A stretch of 64,000 nt of DNA from Fulvia fulva (taxonomy: Eukaryota; Ascomycota; Dothideomycetes; Mycosphaerellales; Mycosphaerellaceae). Below, in pieces: positions 10,218 through 20,391 of the stretch. The stretch is taken from the NCBI RefSeq assembly GCF_020509005.1, contig NC_063012.1:5022001-5086000 (forward strand), written 5' to 3'. The first letter of the stretch is position 1; every line of letters begins with the position of its first letter. The translations under genes were made by a program, and so were the position numbers. The notes under the pieces are model-generated. The model did no database searches. It was given only the letters and a program-made list of their open reading frames with translations, and was not told the origin of the DNA.

Positions 10218-11475
10218 TCATTTCCTCTGTATCGTCCTGTGTCCTAATGCCCTGTGCGTCCTGGTCTACGCCTATCGGCTGTGTACTAAAGGGGAGCCGG
10301 GCCTGGTTAGATTCCCTCGCCGCAGCTAGCAGAGCACGTGGCCTCCCGTACGCCCTAGGCTGCGCATCCTTTACATCGTTCTCGGCCCTAGGGCGCTTGT
10401 GCCCGACCGCCGCTAGTTGGTTCCGGTGTGGGCTAGCCTCACGGTCGCCGTAGAATCTTGGGGCGACGGTTCTGTTTGTGATTGCCTTGTTTTTCGCTAG
10501 TTTCCGCTGTGGGCATTCCGCACTATACGATGGGTGGTGCCCCGGACAGTTCGCGCACCGTCTCGTAGTCGATGTACAGTCCCTAGACATATGGTCTCCT
10601 GCACAGTTCGAGCAGGCCTGCTTGTTTGTGCACGTGTAGGTTTGGTGTCCATACTGTTGGCATTTGAAGCATTGGAGGACACGAAAGGATGAGGAGTGCT
10701 TTTCTACTGTCTTGAGGCTGTATTGCCAGACCAGGCCTTGTTCTATCGCTAGATCCGCCGCTTTCGCGTCTTGTAGCCATACTATTAGCGCCGAGGCCTT
10801 CTTGCCTTCTGGCCATTTCCTATGGAGCCAAGTCGCCTTCTGGATTGGAGAGTTAAGAGTGACCGGGTTGTCCTCCTAGAGAGCGCGTAGGTGACCCTGG
10901 TTGGTTGGGTCAAACTCCTTAGGCATGTCGTGGACTAGGATCGTGAATTGTTTCGTTGAGACCTTCGCTGATGCCGCAACCTTAGATGCCCACTGTGGCT
11001 GTGCCTCTAGGTGCCTCCTAGCAGTAGCAGAGCTAGTATAGATCTGTAGAGTGCCGTTAGACTGTTGGTTCACTGCGACCACCCCTGGTTGGTTAATTCG
11101 TTGGGCGAGCTCCTTGTTCGATAGCTTCGCAACTTCGGCCTGGTCTTCCTTTGCTGCAATGCGGATCGTAACTGCATCGTGCGTTAGGCGGGGGCCTGGT
11201 ATCGATGCCGCGACCGATGCCCAGCTATAGGGGTGTTGATTCCGGGTGGCCTTGCTAATCGCCTGGGACGTCGTCCTCATTTCTTGTTGCCCTCGGTGAT
11301 ACGACAGTACAAGCGCCGTGCGTAGCTGAGTGATCATTACCTGTAGAGACCGGTAAGGGAGCTGATCGTTAGTTTCCATGCTTTTTGCGTCCTCTATAAG
11401 TTGCTGCCAGTTGTCTTAGGGGGGCTTCGCCTGTAGGGCCGTAGGCGCCGTTAGTACCGTAGCCTGGGCTGCCAT
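10198..11475 (-). pseudogene. LINE A ORF1: gag-like protein with three zinc knuckles, two stops
   Basis: Read on minus from the ATG at 11475 the frame runs to TAG at 10198-10200 (426 codons) with two internal stops, TAA at 11416-11418 and TAG at 10876-10878, both explained by C to T in CpA. The last third carries three zinc knuckles: C-x2-C-x4-H-x4-C followed by two of related spacing, then a basic tail. Such ORF1 products bind the element RNA. An internal ATG at 11379 lies after the first stop and could restart translation. The stop region overlaps the ORF2 start in another register. Confidence 0.85.
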
Positions 11476-11768
11476 TGCCTAGGAGTTGCCTAATATAGCT
11501 AGGCACCTCCGCGGCGTTTGGAGCTGAAGAAACAGGGTGAAGAGAGCTTCAAGCTGTCCAGATTGAATGGGGTAGAACTCCCTCAGTCCTAGGGGCAGTG
11601 GCCTGCTTTTTATATCGTTGGAATGGCCTTGATAAGAGCTTTCGAATGTGTCGTGTTTTGGCGCAGAGATCGATGATTCCGTCAATAGCGCGATGGTTGG
11701 GGAGCGGTCTGAGTCTACTTCTTATCCGTATATATACTGAAGGCTTTCGGTATAAGAGCGAAGCTAGT
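11476..11768 (-). other. 5' leader of LINE A
   Basis: About 290 bases between the element's 5' end, next to the target duplication, and the ORF1 ATG. It should hold the internal promoter of the LINE. A 68-codon open frame (11479-11685) is present but has no recognisable product. The RIPped + copy at 34505 starts about 110 bases inside this leader, so it is slightly 5'-truncated. Confidence 0.65.
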
Positions 11769-11783
11769 TAGGTAGGGAAATAG
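11769..11783 (+). repeat. Target site duplication of LINE A, right
   Basis: TAGGTAGGGAAATAG, the partner of 6706-6720. Confidence 0.93.
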
Positions 11784-14462
11784 TAGTAGAGATAGATTCT
11801 TTAGATTTTATAAACGCCGGCGTACTTTCGTAGTATAACGAGAATAGTATACTATATCCTATAGCCTTCTACTTAAGAAGTTAAGTCTATAGGAGTGCAA
11901 TTATGAAATCTATAATAAGGAACTATTAGCTATTATTAAGGCTTTTAAGGAATAGAGACCCGAGCTCGCCTACGAGGTAGATAATAACTTATAGCTAGTT
12001 AAGATTTATACCGACTATAAGAACCTAGAATACTTTATAAAGACAAAGTAGCTAAATCGGCGACAAGCGCGTTAGGCTAAGTTCTTATTATAGTTCAACT
12101 TTAAGATAATATACTATCTAGGACTTCAAGGTATAAAGCTAGATAGCCTAACGAGACGTAGCTAGGACCTTCCGTAAGGGGTAGACGACCCTCGGAACTA
12201 GTATTAGTATCAGACATTACTACCTCCTAAGCGATTCCTTAAGATCGCCTTACTATAGGTAATAGTAGAAGATACGCCGGAAGAAGAGGAATAAGTATAG
12301 CTAAACCCTAAAGCTAAAGAGTTTATACCTATAGAACGAGATACGCCTACTAAATAACCGGCGACGCGTAAAAGTTAGCGGGAAGCCGAACTCGACTATC
12401 GAATGTCGACGGCGTACGTAACCGATAACGAGCTCAAGACCGCGATTAAGGACCTATAGAAAGACCGTACTCCTATACTACTATAGAGAGCGAAGATTTA
12501 CCTAGTATACTATAAAGTAGATAGCGACCTACTATATATTCGAAATTAATACGACGGCTAGAGCTTATAGGTACTAAATAACTAAGCCTTATAGACTAGG
12601 ATAATTAAGATAAACTATAACGCTCTAGTAGTAGGCTATCTAGGACGAGCTCGTACTTATAAACTCGTAGCACGTAAATTCTACTAGCCTAGATTAGCGA
12701 GATCCGTACGTAGATATACCGCGAATTACCGTACCTACCGTATAACAAAATCTCTATACTCCTAGCCACTAGGATTATTATAGCCACTTCCTATTCCAGA
12801 TCGGCCTTAGAAACACATTGTAGTCGACTTCGTTATCGGACTCCTAGATAGTACTCTTAACGGTATAGTCTATAATAACATTATGACCGTTACTAATAGG
12901 CTTACTAAGGAAGTCGAGCTGATCCCTATTAGCGCGATAATAGTATAGAATACGGTAAGGCTTTTCCTTAAACATATGTTCTGTCGGCGCGGGTTTCCTA
13001 ACACTATTATATTAGACTATAGTAAGTAGTAGGTTGCTACCTTCTAGAAGAAACTCTATAAGATGCTCCGTACAAATCGTAAGCTAAGTTCTTCGTATTA
13101 CCTAGAAACTAATAGACAGTCAGAACGTACTAACTAGGCGATAGAATAGTATCTTCGTATATTCACTAATAAGGCACAGGATGACTAGGCAGAATGGCTA
13201 TACCTTACTAAGTTCGCGATTAACAATCACCTGTCTAAGACTACTAGTATGTCGCCGTTCTACGCTACCTTAGGCTATAACCCTAAGTTTATAGAGCGAG
13301 TTGACCTGAACGCTAGAAAGGAGGGAGGACTAACTACTCTCTAGCGACTAGATACGCGATTAGTAGAAACCTCTATACGTCGAATTTGCGAGCTTTATAA
13401 GTACCTTTAAGGGAATATACGAATGTTATAAGCTCTCTAAGTAGAAGTAGCAAACCGCTACCGAAGCATTCCTCTAGACTATAAGGTAGGTAATTAGGTG
13501 TATCTTAGTACTAAGAACATCCGTACGACTCGACTATCTAAGAAGCTAGATAGGAGATATACCGGCCCTTACTAGATTACGGAAGTTATACCGGCTAGAC
13601 TCTCTTATCGACTGAAACTATTAGACGCTCTAGTAGGACTTAATAACTACTTCTACACCTTACTACTATAACGAGCCGACCACCCCGATTTCCTACTACT
13701 TAAAGGGCAGTATCTAGCGCCGCTACTACCGATAACTATCGAACCTAACACTACCGAGGCTAATGTAGTAGCTGATATAGTAGTAGTACCTACGTATATA
13801 TACGAGGTAGAAAAGATCCTTAATATATAGACCCGTAAGCGGGTAGGTAAGGTAAAGAAGGGGTATAAGCGTAAGGTAGATATATAGTATAAGGTAAAAT
13901 AGGCTAGATATTAGAACGAGGAGGATAGTAAGACCTAGTAACCTATAGAGGACATCCTTAAACACGTAGCCGCCGCTACTATAGACTTTTACTATAACCG
14001 GCCGGAGTTGTCTACGCCTATAGGCTTCGTAGCTCTATCTAACTAGTCCCTACTAGCTACTAAGGTGCTCGGGCTTAATACGATTAGGGTCATTCCGAAA
14101 GACACCGTTATAAATAAGTCGCCTCGAGCCTTACCTCTAATAGAATCTACTCCGTATATGTTCGATACTCGAGTAGAGCCTATAGAGCCTATAATAATAC
14201 CTAACTTTAGTTATAAGGATTATACGCGAGTACTAGCTAAAGATAGACTTAGGTCTAGGGTAAGCTAGCTAACTAGGCAATATGTTTCTCGAAGGAAGCC
14301 GGTCGAGGATAGTCTTAATAGAGCGAATGCGATATTATCGGATAACGATAGGGTACTAGAGGATAATTAGGCGTTCGCGCAATTATAGAGCTCGATAGGT
14401 AAGTAGCCTTATAAGGTATATAAAGCTTAGAGGACTAAGGTGTATTTTAGGAGGGGGGGTAC
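11784..14462 (+). pseudogene. RIPped pol fragment of gypsy copy 2: RNase H to chromodomain
   Basis: Continues gypsy copy 2 from the RNase H region through integrase and chromodomain to the purine tract (14451-14457). Stops are frequent. Short CpA-containing patches survive, for example around 13177-13250, and are identical in copy 3. Small open frames here (such as 14065-14268) are only stop-poor remnants. Confidence 0.9.
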
Positions 14463-14646
14463 TATTACGGGTAGCCCGTGACCCCTTACTATAGCTACGT
14501 CGGCCCGGCTAAACCGCGGACCTTCTGTATTAGGTTAGCGCGGCTTAGCTTTGCTTTATAACTTCGCCGCGCCTTGCGCTCCTCTTTCGTAGCTTCGTAG
14601 AACAATAACTATCTCGTTTGGACTCTATAGTACGCGCGCCCTTATA
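14463..14646 (+). repeat. 3' LTR of gypsy copy 2 (RIPped)
   Basis: 184 bp aligned end to end with the intact LTR; TGTCACGGG has become TATTACGGG and TTACA has become TTATA. The base after it starts the 137-bp inverted arm. Confidence 0.9.
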
Positions 14647-15298
14647 AGTACACTCCTATATAGGTAAACGTAGTAGCTAGCTCCCCTAACCTACGGACCT
14701 AAAGGATAAATAACGCTATTAGGGTATACGTTACGGACCCGGAGGAGAAGCGAGAGCTAGAGGGCCTAATAAGTAAGGAGCTACTAGAATAGTCCTCCTT
14801 CTAGGACCTAGTTCGCTTATTCCGCGGTAGCTATCTAGACGATTAGAGAGGAGTAGGTCTTAGTAGCTTCGACGTTCTTATTTAGCTACGCTACTTTAGT
14901 AAAGCGTACTCCCGGTAAGGTGTTCTAGTTCTATATCTAGAGTAGGGTAAGGTCGTTCTCTACCCTAAAGGTCCTTAGTACCCTATAGGCTATTACCGTA
15001 AACTACTAGTAAGAGACCTTTACCGACCTCGCTACCTTAACTATCTAGTCCTTAAGGGTCTCGAGCTTTTATTAGTCTGTCTCCTATACTATAAAGAGGC
15101 GTATTACTCCTCTAGGCTCGATTTTAGCTCCTACTATCTCCTTCTAGCCAATCCTATCTACTAGCTCCTTACTTATTAGGCCCTCTAGCTCTCGCTTCTC
15201 CTCCGGGTCCGTAACGTACACCCTAATAGCGTTATTTATCCTTTAGGTCCGTAGGTTAGGGGAGCTAGCTACTACGTTTACCTATATAGGAGTGTACT
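14647..15298. repeat. Centre of a large palindrome: 137-bp inverted arms and 378-bp spacer
   Basis: Arm 14647-14783 is the reverse complement of 15162-15298 with a single mismatch (TA versus TG). Each arm abuts the outer end of a gypsy LTR, so the inverted symmetry extends outward through the LTRs into gypsy copies 2 and 3. The spacer 14784-15161 is not symmetric. One + frame across arm and spacer is long except for TAG/TAA codons at possible former Gln/Trp positions, so this too looks like RIPped coding DNA from an element I cannot name. Confidence 0.85.
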
Positions 15299-15482
15299 TA
15301 TAAGGGCGCGCGTACTATAGAGTCCAAACGAGATAGTTATTGTTCTACGAAGCTACGAAAGAGGAGCGCAAGGCGCGGCGAAGTTATAAAGCAAAGCTAA
15401 GCCGCGCTAACCTAATACAGAAGGTCCGCGGTTTAGCCGGGCCGACGTAGCTATAGTAAGGGGTCACGGGCTACCCGTAATA
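15299..15482 (-). repeat. 3' LTR of gypsy copy 3 (RIPped)
   Basis: Reverse complement of the 184-bp LTR, starting TATAAGGGCG and ending CCCGTAATA on the + strand. It mirrors the copy 2 LTR across the palindrome centre. Confidence 0.9.
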
Positions 15483-15662
15483 GTACCCCCCCTCCTAAAA
15501 TACACCTTAGTCCTCTAAGCTTTATATACCTTATAAGGCTACTTACCTATCGAGCTCTATAATTACGCGAACGCCTAATTATCCTCTAGTACCCTATCGT
15601 TATCCGATAATATCGCATTCGCTCTATTAAGACTATCCTCGACCGGCTTCCTTCGAGAAACA
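15483..15662 (-). pseudogene. RIPped pol 3' end of gypsy copy 3
   Basis: The purine tract region and the last part of pol downstream of the chromodomain, on minus. Over about 175 bases it differs from copy 2 at about one site. It ends at the copia insertion, with the last five bases (AAACA) duplicated on the far side. Confidence 0.88.
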
Positions 15663-15880
15663 TGTTAAACAGGTACGAGTTGCGCAGCAGTGGAAGACGG
15701 CGGATCACACAAAAGACGAAGAAGGACCCAATGGGATAGCGTGTATCTACATACAGTATCGCCGGTGTTGGTGTAGGTGTTTCAGGAGGGACAGCTGTAC
15801 TCAGGACTTGACTAGCAAGCCCTGATTACTAATCCCCCTAAGCACTCAATGTTGACCCTATGACCTGCATATTCTCAACA
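15663..15880 (-). repeat. 3' LTR of the copia element (218 bp)
   Basis: On minus it runs TGTTGAGAAT to CTGTTTAACA. It is followed on its internal side by the purine stretch GAGTGGGAG (minus strand of 15881-15889). Confidence 0.92.
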
Positions 15881-15889
15881 CTCCCACTC
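15881..15889 (-). other. Purine tract of the copia element
   Basis: GAGTGGGAG on minus directly abuts the 3' LTR and is the likely plus-strand primer. It is short, so confidence is moderate. Confidence 0.55.
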
Positions 15890-15923
15890 AGGTCAGAAGG
15901 TCTCAAACAATCCCTTATACAAG

Positions 15924-18900
15924 CTAGAGCTGCCTCACAAAGTTTTGAAACTGCTGGCCATTGAGGGGCTTAGTCAGCCCATTAGCAACTATGTCCTTTG
16001 TGTGGCAGTAATCCACTGCAATCTTCTTTTGCCACTAGAGATTCCTGACATAGTAGTATGCCACATCAATATGCTTTGACCTGTCATGGACATGGGCATT
16101 TTTGACAAAGGTCAAAGCTGCTTGGTTGTCACCCATAAGCTTCACGGGTCTCAGCTCATCAACAGTACTGCTTGCCTTCATCCTAGGTTGGAATGAACAC
16201 TCTCCAACCAGGTCAGGACACCTCATCTCTCTAAGGACTGCAGCAAGAAACTGTGACTACTTAGCTGCTGCATTCATGGCCATGAACTCAGCCTCCATTG
16301 TTGATGTGGCAACAGACTTCTGCTTCCTACTCATCCAGGACACAGGTGATCCACAAAGGAACCACACATGTCCAAGGATTGAGACTCTGTCTGCCTTGTC
16401 TATGGCATAATCAGAATCTGAGTATCCCTGGAGAATACCTCCTCCTCTTCTGTACATCAAGCCCAGGTCTGGGTATGATCTCAGATATCTGGAGAGTTTC
16501 TTCAAGGCTCTAAGATGTTGCTTTGAAGGGTCAGTAACATATGAGCTGATTCTTCCAAGGGGGAAAGCAAGGTCTGGCCTTGTCATTGTCATTGGCCACA
16601 TCCAGGTACCATTGCAACTCTGGTACTCCTGTTTGTTGCACCTCTCATCCATAGTAGCTGAAGGTCTCAGATCCTCATAGCTGTCTATAGGTGAGAGTGT
16701 GGGTGTGGCCTTCTCTGGAGAGATGCCCATCTTGGCAAGGTTAGTTTGGATGTAGTGTCCTTGATCAAGCTTTACAGTACCTTGGGACCTGTTTCTTGTA
16801 ATCCTCATTCCAAGGATCTTCTCAGGTTCCCCAAGATCTTTGATCTTGAACACTCTTCTAAATTCAGCCTTGAACCACTGAACATCTGACAGCTTTGGAG
16901 CTGCAATGGGGATGTCATCCACATAGGTGAGGACCATGATGTCTCTTCCTCTGTGGATGAGTAGGCATGGATCCACCTGGGACTAGGTGGATCCAATCTG
17001 TTCTAGCTTGGCAACACAGAGCTTGTTCCAATCTCTAGCTGCTTGCTTCAGTCCATACAGGCTTCTAAGGACCTTGAAGACCATATTTGGTGGAATTTCG
17101 ACACCTGGGGGTGGGATCATGTAGATGTCTTCAAGAAGGCTGCTTTCGGTGAAAGCATTGTTCACATCCACCTGGTGCATCTCAAGATCTCTCTCACATA
17201 CTACAGCCATGAAGACCCTAAGGGTATCATGCCTAACAGTAGGTGCAAAGGTCTTTTCAAAGTCAACACCATATTTCTGTGAAAACCCTCTTACAACCAG
17301 TCTTGCCTTGAACTCTTCAATGGCTCCACTGATCATTCTTTTCACATCAAAAACCCACTTAGATGTAACCAGGTTTGCACCCCTTGGTAGTACAACTGGA
17401 TCCAAGGTGTTGTTGCTTCCTAAGGCAATAAGTTCTTTCTGGATTGCCTCTTTCCACATATGTCCCCAATTGGGGTCTCCCACTGCCTCCTTATAGGACT
17501 TTGGGATTGGCACTTCCTGCCGGTAGGCTATGGCCTGCCTAACAGCAGCAAATGCATATCCCTCCACATCATTCAGGATTTCCTCAACCCAGCTCATAGT
17601 TGGATCAAGATGAAACATCTGAGCAATCAATGCCCTATGATGCTTGGCTTCATGCTCAGCAGAGCCATCATCTTCATCCCCCCTTGACCTCTTGTTGCCT
17701 GCAAGCTGAGGTGGCTGTTGAGGTTGATCCTCCTGAACAAGTTCCTCTTCCTTTTCTTTTCTTGGAGTCCCCTCTACTCCAATCTTCTGGTACTCTCTAA
17801 TGTCTTTTGGAGGTTGGGGAAGTTGCACAAACACTGTTTTAGCAAGGAAAGAATTTCCCTTGCACCATCACTACGGATTGCAGATAGAAAACACCTTGAG
17901 CTGTTCTCTACCTGAACCTTCCATTCCTTTAGAGCTGTAGGAGCATCACTCCTAGCCTTCAAAGGGACTACCCACTTCTTCCTCAAGAAGTTGTCTACAA
18001 TCTCAAGCCAGTACTTGAAGCCAAGTCTTGAGACTGCCCCTTGAAAAGGCCCACAGATGTCAATAGAGATGAGGGCCAGCCTCTCTCCTTTCCTCTCTGT
18101 GGCAGGTCCTTTGAACTTCCTCATGTCTGCAAGGGAGCAGACCTTGCAGTTCTGGTGTTCAGAAGGAACAGGAATGGGATCTTTCTTGTCAGTGACTCTA
18201 TGCAGGTTTCTTAGCAGTCCCTTGCTAAGGTGTGCACATCTTCTATGCTATAGCTCCCACTGGTCCTGGGACTCAGTGGCGGTCATAGCCTGTTCCAATT
18301 CACACTCAAAATGTGTACCTAACTTGGACAGATCCAAGTCATGCTCCTATAGAGAGGCATATGCTTGAGGCATAGCTTCAAGCTGCTCTGAAACACTTTG
18401 AATGAATGGAACACCCCCTCTCAGCTTTGTCTGGACAACAGGTTTTCCAGGAAGGGATTTGAGGGTGAAACTGGGCGGTTGGACAGCAAACTGTTGGCTG
18501 AACTGATTCCAAGAGACAAGGCTAACTCCAAGGCCAGGAACAAACAAAACATTCTTCAAGACAATCTGCTTCCCAGAAGGACCACCCATCACTGCACTCC
18601 CCTCATGTGTGGCATGTAGGTAGCCACCCCCAACCTTGATCCACTTCCTCTTCTGAAGAGGTTTCAGGGTCCTGAAAAGTGAATCCTGGTCAGTCATATG
18701 GGATGAAGCACAAGAGTCAAGCAACCACTCTGAGGAGGGGTACTTGCTTTTGGCTTCCACAGTTGAATGGGCAACCTCATCAACTTCATCATCCTCTGAT
18801 GGTGTCTCAGGGTCTGATAAGTCTTCCTGGGTTGCACAGGCTCTTCCTTGTAAGGTCCTTCATCACCACTAGGATGTCCCTGAGGCTTGGGGATGGGGAC

Positions 18901-19678
18901 CTCGTTCTCGGTGGTGATGATTGTCTCTTTGCAACAGAGGTGTTTCCTCTGTTGAGCTTGTCCTTCCTGACAGCATGCTTGGCTCCAGAGAGGTGTGGGC
19001 AATCCTTGATCACATGATCACCATCACAGAGATGGCAGGTGATCTTGCCCTGGAAACCTCTTCCTACAAACATTGCTGTTTCCTTGGATGCAACTTCCAG
19101 CCTGGATTCATGTGACTCAAGCAGTTGTAGACAATCTTCATATGACAGTCCTGGCTAGGCCAGGATAGTGTTCTTGGTCCCAAGATACACCTCAGGCAGG
19201 GCTTGAAGCAGATGCTTCAGCTTCCTTGTAGGCTCTCTGTAGTGAGCCTCTGCTGGGTCAACTTCAGCAATCCTTCTTACAATATTGCCAAGGTGGACCC
19301 AGGCCTGTCTGATGGTCATGCCATCTATCATTCTGAAGTTGATCAATTCTTGAACAACTGTCATTGCATATGCAGCATGAACCTTGCTGTACTTTGCCCT
19401 CATCTTGAGCCAGATCTCTCCAGCTTGTCTCATCTATTTGCTTTCCTCCCAACTGGACTGTATCTTGACTCTTCAAGTCCAGGTAAGGGATCTGATGACT
19501 CAGATGGTGTTGAGGAGCTGGGTGTGCTTGATAATAGATGGCCTCCATCTACAACCCAAAGCACATCTTGAGCTTCAAGATGGTCTTGTATCAATGAGAA
19601 CCATGTCCTCTAGTTGTCCTTGGTTAGGATAGGTGCTGCTCTCCTCCTACCAAGGGTGCTGTGTCCGGTTTCCTCCAT
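15924..19678 (-). pseudogene. copia gag-pol pseudogene
   Basis: From the ATG at 19678 on minus: a gag with a TAG at 19610-19612 and a frameshift near 19440; a zinc knuckle C-x2-C-x4-H-x4-C near 19040; a TAG at 19155-19157; a frame change near 18800; protease with D-S-C-A-S near 18720; TAG at 18347-18349 and 18248-18250, the second where the G-Pre-integrase motif expects Trp; integrase with the first two catalytic Asp residues near 18050 and 17865; then a deletion near 17800-17830 removing the rest of the catalytic core. RT (Y-V-D-D near 16920) and RNase H follow with TAG at 16983, 16257 and 16035. The stops that I could place in the coding frame are TAG, which fits Gln or Trp codons hit by RIP. 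No functional product is expected. Confidence 0.9.
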
Positions 19679-20161
19679 GCTTTTATATATAGGACAGAAT
19701 GGCTGCCTACAGAAGAAAGGTATTCGTTCGTACGCGATCGGATCGATAGGAGGTGAACCGAACGCGAGGTTGATAGTGGAGAGAATGGCTGTCCACAAGA
19801 AAGCGAGGAAAGTCGGTCGTAAGGATCGTGTTTCTGAGACACTGTCTGTAGCTCTCTCAGGGGAGGGTGTTCTGAGACACTACGGCTCTCTCAGACGGAA
19901 CAGTTAGTCGATGCGAACGCGATGTCCGGAGAGCGACTCTTCTCAGTAAGCTCGCCCACTTGTCTGAGGTATTGGCACAGGCTCCCTGACTCGGAGTCTG
20001 ACAGTGCCTCACTAGGCTCTTTCACGTCTTATATGCACCTACAGCGCGGCTGTAGCTTCCTGTGCAATGCGGGTGCGGCCTCCAGTCTGCCTTCCTTTTG
20101 TTCTGAAGAGGAATAACTCCAATACGACTTTGTCGAGGGTGAAACACCGAGTTGCTAACCC

Positions 20162-20173
20162 GGGCTCATAACC
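20162..20173 (-). other. Primer binding site matching the anticodon arm of initiator tRNA-Met
   Basis: Directly inside the 5' LTR, the + strand reads GGGCTCATAACC, the anticodon-loop sequence of eukaryotic initiator tRNA-Met including the CAT anticodon. The element RNA therefore carries the complement. Drosophila copia is known to prime with a half tRNA cut just 3' of the anticodon loop; this site has the same layout. There is no TGG of a normal 3'-CCA primer site at the LTR edge. Confidence 0.7.
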
Positions 20174-20391
20174 TGTTAAACAGGTACGAGTTGCGCAGCA
20201 GTGGAAGACGGCGGATCACACAAAAGACGAAGAAGGATCCAATGGGATAGCGTGTATCTACATACAGTATCGCCGGTGTTGGTGTAGGTGTTTCAGGAGG
20301 GACAGCTGTACTCAGGACTTGACTAGCAAGCCCTGATTACTAATCCCCCTAAGCACTCAATGTTGACCCTATGACCTGCATATTCTCAACA
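20174..20391 (-). repeat. 5' LTR of the copia element (218 bp)
   Basis: 217 of 218 positions match the LTR at 15663-15880. It is followed by the 5-bp target duplication AAACA. Confidence 0.92.

Larger units (their letters stand above)
6721..11768 (-). mobile_element. LINE A: two-ORF non-LTR retrotransposon, lightly RIPped
   Basis: A 5048-bp element on the minus strand inside gypsy copy 2, flanked by 15-bp duplications. It carries a 5' leader (11476-11768), ORF1 (gag-like, zinc knuckles), ORF2 (endonuclease plus reverse transcriptase), a short 3' UTR and an (ATCT)n tail at the low-coordinate end. Layout resembles the Tad1/I-like LINEs of fungi. Only four coding stops are seen, each a C-to-T change in a CpA context, so RIP was light or recent. 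A heavily RIPped relative lies on + at 34505-39487. Confidence 0.92.
5102..14646 (+). mobile_element. Heavily RIPped gypsy copy 2, split by a LINE
   Basis: Sequence homologous to pol of copy 1 starts at the equivalent of base 617 of that element, breaks at 6720, resumes at 11784 after the inserted LINE and ends in a 3' LTR (14463-14646). Nearly every CpA and TpG is changed to TpA while CpG and CpC are kept, so Gln and Trp codons have become stops throughout. The missing 5' part is expected to the left of copy 1, outside the window. Confidence 0.9.
15663..20391 (-). mobile_element. Ty1/copia element, young by LTRs but defective
   Basis: A 4729-bp element flanked by the 5-bp duplication AAACA (15658-15662, 20392-20396). 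Its two 218-bp LTRs differ at one base (C at 15727, T at 20238). Order on minus is gag, protease, integrase, RT, RNase H, the copia order. The coding part has several TAG stops, two frameshifts and a deletion in integrase, yet most CpA sites remain. It must have been mobilised in trans or damaged after a recent insertion. Confidence 0.93.

Noticed and set aside
8893..10329. Several + strand open frames of 60-142 codons across LINE A
   Set aside because: They are antisense to ORF2 and ORF1 of LINE A, which explain the region fully.
14065..14268. A 67-codon open frame, repeated in inverted form at 20411-20614
   Set aside because: It is a stop-free remnant of RIPped pol downstream of the chromodomain; the repetition comes from the inverted duplication, not from a conserved small gene.
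14463..15482. Mirrored LTRs and arms seen as a DNA transposon with long terminal inverted repeats
   Set aside because: The outer 184 bp on each side are gypsy LTRs that continue into pol, so the symmetry is part of a larger inverted duplication.
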